Source: Verrucomicrobiota bacterium (GTDB taxonomy: Bacteria; Verrucomicrobiota; Verrucomicrobiia; Limisphaerales; SIBE01). Taken from it: a stretch of DNA of 36,657 nucleotides. The translations under genes were made by a program, and so were the position numbers. Of this stretch, positions 33,129 through 36,657 are shown one piece after another (position 1 is the stretch's first letter; each line of letters begins with the position of its first letter). The stretch covers positions 1 to 36,657 of the forward strand of contig JAIPJX010000038.1 in assembly GCA_021733945.1 (NCBI GenBank). The letters are read 5' to 3'. The notes below the pieces were generated by a model. That model searched no databases and was not told where the DNA came from. It saw only the letters and a program-made list of their open reading frames with translations.

Positions 33129-33170
33129 TCGAAGCGGACCTGACTTCCTCGGGAACCGCCGCCGCTTCGA
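33129..33170 (+). other. Stem-loop after rho
   Basis: TCGAAGCGG (33129-33137) pairs with CCGCTTCGA (33162-33170) across a 24-base loop, 15 bases after the rho stop. No T-run follows. It could be a weak terminator or a 3'-end structure, separating rho from the WYL gene. Confidence 0.4.
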
Positions 33171-33207
33171 GAGCTCTCAGTCAAACAGCCCTCGCCGATT
33201 CCCTTCC

Positions 33208-34212
33208 ATGAACCCAGGGGACAGGGCTCCGCTCCCGGCCACGCGTCCTCCTCTGGAACGAATGCTGCGCATTCACCAGCGGGTTCAATCAGGCAAATTT
33301 CCAAACGCATCCACACTCGCCCGCGAGCTGGAGGTGAGCACCAAGTCGATTCAGCGCGATTTGGAGTTCATGCGCGACCGTCTCGGTCTGCCACTCGAAT
33401 ACGACGGACGGCGTTTTGGTTACTTCTACACCGGGGAGGTCAAATCATTCCCCACCCTCCAGATCACCGAGGGCGAACTGATCGCCCTGCTCGTCGCTGA
33501 AAAAGCGCTCCAGCAATACCGTGGCACCAGCTTTGAACGCCCCATCGTCAGCGCGCTGAAGAAGATGGCCTCCTCTCTGCCGGACACCATCTCACTGAAT
33601 CTGGCCGAGTGGGATCAGAGCATCTCCTTCCGCACCAGCGCAGAGCCGGTCCTTGACATTGAAACCTTCGACGCACTGACACGGGCCGCCGCCCGACACG
33701 AGCAACTCGTCATTCACTACCGGAAGCCGGGCCGCAAGACCGTCGAGGCCAGAACGGTCGACCCCTACCACCTGGCCAACGTGAACGGCGAATGGTTCCT
33801 GTTCGGGTTCGACCACCTTCGCAACGACATCCGCACCTTCGCGCCAGCCCGGATTGTCCGGGTGGAACCGACGGGCACCCGGTTCAAGAAGCCTCAAAAC
33901 TTCTCGCTGCAGGAACGCCTCAGCCAGAGTTTCGGCGTGCATTCCGGCACCGGCCAGCACGACATCCGAATCCGGTTCAGTGGATTCGTTGCAGACTATA
34001 TCCGGGAAAAAAAATGGCACCCCTCCCAACGCCTGATCGAACTGGAGGACGGCGGCGTCGAACTTCGACTCCAACTTTCCAGTCTGGTCGAAATCCAGCG
34101 CTGGGTTCTCACCTGGGGAGGCAGCGCCGTCGTGATCGCCCCGCCTGAACTCGCACGCGACGTCCGCGCAGCGGCCAGGGCCATCCTGAAACAACACCCC
34201 GCCAGCGACTGA
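33208..34212 (+). CDS. WYL-domain HTH transcriptional regulator
   Basis: A 334-residue protein. The N-terminal HTH (about 12-70: FPNASTLARELEVSTKSIQRDLEFMRDRLGLPLEYD) is of the YafY/DeoR type. The WYL domain (about 150-230) contains the core VNGEWFLFGFDHLRNDIRTFAPARI, and a C-terminal WCX-like extension follows. WYL regulators sense nucleic acid or small ligands. In Actinobacteria, PafB and PafC are WYL regulators encoded with the pupylation genes and control the DNA-damage response. Here the gene lies 70 bp upstream of the proteasomal ATPase on the same strand, so a similar relation is possible but unproven. Confidence 0.88.
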   Translation: MNPGDRAPLPATRPPLERMLRIHQRVQSGKFPNASTLARELEVSTKSIQRDLEFMRDRLGLPLEYDGRRFGYFYTGEVKSFPTLQITEGELIALLVAEKALQQYRGTSFERPIVSALKKMASSLPDTISLNLAEWDQSISFRTSAEPVLDIETFDALTRAAARHEQLVIHYRKPGRKTVEARTVDPYHLANVNGEWFLFGFDHLRNDIRTFAPARIVRVEPTGTRFKKPQNFSLQERLSQSFGVHSGTGQHDIRIRFSGFVADYIREKKWHPSQRLIELEDGGVELRLQLSSLVEIQRWVLTWGGSAVVIAPPELARDVRAAARAILKQHPASD

Positions 34213-34282
34213 GTCCTCCCGGCAAACACGGGAAAAGGAACTCCCGGTTTGCAAATCCGAAAGGTCGGGTTAAGTTCCACGC

Positions 34283-35992
34283 ATGGCTGAGCCGAAGAAA
34301 AGGTCGGCCCCACACCAGGGGGAAACCACAAAGGCAAACGGAGGCAATCCGCCTCTGGAGCCGCTCACCGGGCATCTGTCCCGGGAAACATTGGAATCGC
34401 TCTCGACCCTGCAGTTCATCGACCTGATTGCCACGCGCCTTCCACCGCGCCACCTGTCGGTTCAAGACCTGTTCTACCTGCGTGACCGCATTGCGGACCT
34501 GGAAGAAACCCACGCCCAGGCCCAGGAGGCGCTGATCCAACTGGATGCCATCGTTGAGAAACTCCGGGCACCGGCCTTCCGCGTAGGCACCTTCCTCATG
34601 CCGGTCGATCCGGACCTGGCCCACGTCTGCCTGGCAGGCAGTGACTACGTGTGTCGCATTGATCCTGGCATTCCGACCGGAGCGCTTCAGGTGGGCCAGC
34701 GCGTGCTCTGCAACGAAGCCTTCGCAATCGTCCAGTCCCTTGGGTACGAAAAAAATGGCCCCATCGTCCGTGTCGACGAACTGCTCTCGGAGGGACGCCT
34801 GCGCATCGGCCAGGAAACCGGGCTGGCACCCCTGATCCTGGTCCGTTCGGCCCTGCTGGCCAAGGAAAAGATCAAACCAGGAATGGAGGTGCGCCTCGAC
34901 GGCAACCAACGGGTTGCCTTGGAGGTCGTGGGAAACGGCAAACGAATCGATCGATCGCTGGAGACCGTGACCGAACTGCCCTGGGAGTCCATCGGCGGCC
35001 AGGATCAGGCCGTGCAGGCGATCCGGGACACCATTGAACTGCCCTTCGTGCACCGCGCCCTGTATCAGCGGTTCGATCATTCCATTCCCAAGGGCTTCCT
35101 GCTCTACGGCCCGCCGGGCTGCGGCAAGACAATGCTCGGGAAAGCCACCGCCTACAATTTGAGACAACAGGTGCGGCGCCACACACGCATCGATCGCGAG
35201 GAGTTTTTCCTCCATATCCAGGGCCCCGAGATCCTCAACATGTGGGTCGGCGAATCGGAGCGCCAGGTCCGCGATCTTTTCGCTCAGTGCCGCGAACAGG
35301 CTGCCGAAGGAGCCCTTGCCTTTCTATTCATCGACGAAGCCGAATCGATTCTCAGCACCCGACGGGCCGGCCGCTACCAGAGCGTGCTCAGCACGCTGGT
35401 CCCGATGTTCTGCACGGAAATGGACGGATTGGAACCGCTCCAGAACGTCGTGGTCATCCTCGCCTCCAACCGGGCGGATCTGATCGATCCCGCGATCCTC
35501 CGCCCCGGGCGCATCGATCGCAAGATCAAGGTGCACCGGCCCGACCGTGACGGGGTGCGCCGGATTTTCGAAATTTACCTGCGAGACCAGTTGCCTCTGG
35601 CAGAAAGCAGCGCCGCCCTGGCCCAGGCCGCAACGGACGCACTGTTTGCCCGCACGGACGAGAACCAGTTTCTCGAAGTCCTGTATCGCAGCGGCCGGCG
35701 CGAGGTGCTCCACCGCGGCGATCTGGTGAGCGGAGCCATTGTCGCGGCCATTGTGGAACGGGCCAAGAGCCTGGCCATCCGGCGCTCCATCCAGACCTCG
35801 GCCGAAACAGACATCACCCGCGAAGATCTCATCCAGGCGTTCGAGATGGAGTATGCGGAAAACGATCTGTTCCCTACCGGCGACATCACCGAGGACTGGT
35901 TGAAGCTGACCGACCTTGATCCCGACAACGTCATCCGGCTCGGCCCCATCCGCAACCCGGCCCGCAACCACCCGGGTCGGCGCATCATCTGA
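34283..35992 (+). CDS. arc: Proteasome-associated AAA+ ATPase, ARC/Mpa type
   Basis: A 569-residue protein. A disordered N-terminus (1-50) is followed by a coiled coil (about 58-95, LSVQDLFYLRDRIADLEETH) that in Mpa binds the modifier. OB domains follow (about 98-225), then one AAA+ module: Walker A GPPGCGKT (276-283), pore loop WVG (321-323) in LNMWVGESERQVRDLF, Walker B FLFIDE (347-352), sensor SNR (395-397), and arginine fingers in LRPGRIDRK. The Mpa-typical segment NQFLEVLYRSGRREVLHRGDLVSGAIVAAIVERAK and YAENDLF...EDW also align. It would unfold tagged proteins and thread them into a 20S protease. The C-terminus is HPGRRII without the QYL tail of actinobacterial Mpa. The dop gene follows 56 bp downstream. 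Confidence 0.93.
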   Translation: MAEPKKRSAPHQGETTKANGGNPPLEPLTGHLSRETLESLSTLQFIDLIATRLPPRHLSVQDLFYLRDRIADLEETHAQAQEALIQLDAIVEKLRAPAFRVGTFLMPVDPDLAHVCLAGSDYVCRIDPGIPTGALQVGQRVLCNEAFAIVQSLGYEKNGPIVRVDELLSEGRLRIGQETGLAPLILVRSALLAKEKIKPGMEVRLDGNQRVALEVVGNGKRIDRSLETVTELPWESIGGQDQAVQAIRDTIELPFVHRALYQRFDHSIPKGFLLYGPPGCGKTMLGKATAYNLRQQVRRHTRIDREEFFLHIQGPEILNMWVGESERQVRDLFAQCREQAAEGALAFLFIDEAESILSTRRAGRYQSVLSTLVPMFCTEMDGLEPLQNVVVILASNRADLIDPAILRPGRIDRKIKVHRPDRDGVRRIFEIYLRDQLPLAESSAALAQAATDALFARTDENQFLEVLYRSGRREVLHRGDLVSGAIVAAIVERAKSLAIRRSIQTSAETDITREDLIQAFEMEYAENDLFPTGDITEDWLKLTDLDPDNVIRLGPIRNPARNHPGRRII

Positions 35993-35995
35993 ACC

Positions 35996-36052
35996 ATGCA
36001 CCGGCCGCAAACCAACCCGCACCGTGCCGCCAAAATCGCCACCCGCGCATGA
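35996..36052 (+). other. 18-codon reading frame overlapping the dop start
   Basis: ATG at 35996 opens a frame of 18 codons (MHRPQTNPHRAAKIATRA) that ends in TGA at 36050-36052, overlapping the dop ATG at 36049 as ATGA. It fills the ARC-dop gap exactly. Such overlaps support translational coupling. The peptide has no recognisable homology and may be chance. Confidence 0.3.
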
Positions 36053-36657
36053 GTTCCCAGGTCATTCAGTTCGGGCTTGAAACCGAGTTCGGCATCGCTC
36101 TGGACGGGGACGCCGAAGTGGACGTGGTGGCGGAATCGATTGCTCTGGTTCGCAGCGCCACCCAACCCGGAGTGCCCATGCGCTGGGATTACGGGAGCGA
36201 GGACCCGCATCGGGACATGCGCGGTTTTCGGGTGCACGAACTCCGCCAGGACACCGACGAAAGCGGCTACGCCGCGAGGGACTCGGAACGGGAACTCAGT
36301 TTCGTGGAAATCAAGAGTGACCTGGTTCTGGGCAACGGCGCGCGGTTTTACAACGATCACGCGCACCCGGAGTACTGCACTCCCGAATGCCAGTCCATTT
36401 CCGACCTGATCGCGCACGACCGGGCCGGCGAACGCCTCGCCATGACCAGCGCCAGGCACCTGTCCGACGAACGATCCCGACTGGTGCGACTCTATAAGAA
36501 CAACACGGATTTTCTGGGGCACAGCTACGGTTGCCACGAAAACTACCTGCTCCCGCGCTCCCTGCCATGGCAGACGCTCACCTCCGCCATCGAGTCCTTT
36601 CTGGTGACACGCCAGATCTACGCCGGGGCCGGGAAATTCGCCATCGAGGCCGAGGAC
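36049..36657 (+). CDS. dop: Dop-type Pup/UBact deamidase-depupylase, N-terminal part (cut by window edge)
   Basis: The first 203 residues, with no stop before the window edge. GLETEFGI (9-16) carries the Mg-binding ExE. RWDYGSEDPHRDMRGF (45-60) is the Dop-specific stretch ahead of the Dop loop. NGARFYNDHAHPEYCTPEC contains the catalytic Asp (about 103). RLYKNNTDFLGHSYGCHENYL and VTRQIYAGAGKF complete the glutamine-synthetase-like carboxylate-amine ligase fold. The RWDY...RGF block is found in Dop and not in the PafA ligase, so Dop is the better call. The region between RGF and NGAR is longer than in mycobacterial Dop. Dop deamidates the C-terminal Gln of the modifier and also removes the tag. 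The modifier should follow downstream. Confidence 0.9.
   Translation, partial: MSSQVIQFGLETEFGIALDGDAEVDVVAESIALVRSATQPGVPMRWDYGSEDPHRDMRGFRVHELRQDTDESGYAARDSERELSFVEIKSDLVLGNGARFYNDHAHPEYCTPECQSISDLIAHDRAGERLAMTSARHLSDERSRLVRLYKNNTDFLGHSYGCHENYLLPRSLPWQTLTSAIESFLVTRQIYAGAGKFAIEAED

Noticed and set aside
1-36657. CRISPR arrays, tRNA or rRNA genes, transposases, prophage
   Set aside because: No regularly spaced repeats, no tRNA T-arm and acceptor pairs, and no integrase or transposase motifs were seen on either strand.

Overview
The window is GC-rich DNA (about 60 percent G+C by eye) from a bacterium that is most likely a member of the Verrucomicrobiota or a close PVC-superphylum relative. 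The best pointers are a 1256-residue ThuA / membrane-dehydrogenase / HEAT / cytochrome c protein of the kind that multiplies in PVC genomes, a Tat-exported Gfo/Idh/MocA oxidoreductase beside it, a BlaI-M56 pair whose peptidase carries a secretin-like tail, a short Rho without the N-terminal helical domain, and a Pup/UBact-type proteasome locus in a Gram-negative setting. No phage, transposase, CRISPR array, tRNA or rRNA was seen. Most of the window is chromosomal core and metabolism.

Layout. 1-1871 (minus): BlaI-type repressor and an M56 peptidase that runs off the left edge, with two BlaI-like operators. 2127-4472 (plus): Trp/Tyr-rich putative lipoprotein. 4503-5289 (minus): small coiled-coil and TPR proteins. 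5416-6228: HAD phosphatase. 6469-10250 (plus): 2-oxoacid:ferredoxin oxidoreductase alpha and beta subunits, FmdB-type zinc ribbon, NUDIX hydrolase. 10294-13455 (minus): PPK2 polyphosphate kinase, M20 peptidase, IF-1, and an RRM protein with a glycine-rich tail. 13747-18602: convergent Gfo/Idh/MocA oxidoreductase and giant ThuA-cytochrome protein. 18902-22143 (plus): double CDGSH protein, SIS isomerase, outer-membrane protein, SpoU rRNA/tRNA methyltransferase, ribosomal protein L28. 22468-23231 (minus): SmpB and RNA polymerase omega. 23605-27854 (plus): 3-hydroxyisobutyrate-dehydrogenase-like protein, a YdeP/FdhF-type molybdopterin oxidoreductase and FdhD. 27869-29018 (minus): two small membrane proteins and ApaG. 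29313-33114 (plus): beta-CASP RNase, TonB-like protein, Rho. 33208-36657 (plus): WYL regulator, proteasomal AAA+ ATPase (ARC/Mpa type) and the first 203 residues of a Dop-type deamidase, cut by the right edge.

The most notable part is the right edge. A WYL regulator, a ring-forming proteasomal ATPase and a Dop homologue lie in that order on one strand. This matches the logic of pupylation loci (ATPase, Dop, modifier, protease subunits, ligase) and of the UBact variant described in Gram-negative phyla. The modifier, the 20S subunits and the PafA ligase would be expected just past position 36657. The ATPase ends without the Gln-Tyr-Leu tail that docks actinobacterial Mpa on the 20S core.

Non-coding signals add several items: a perfect 20-bp inverted repeat at 29146-29187, a nested three-stem palindrome at 22354-22463 downstream of smpB, a hairpin that encloses both a Shine-Dalgarno and an ATG at 18792-18818, strong GC hairpins without U-tracts behind several plus-strand genes, and a recurring TTGnnn-N16-TA(G) promoter-like layout ahead of the kor, rpmB, rpoZ and rho genes.
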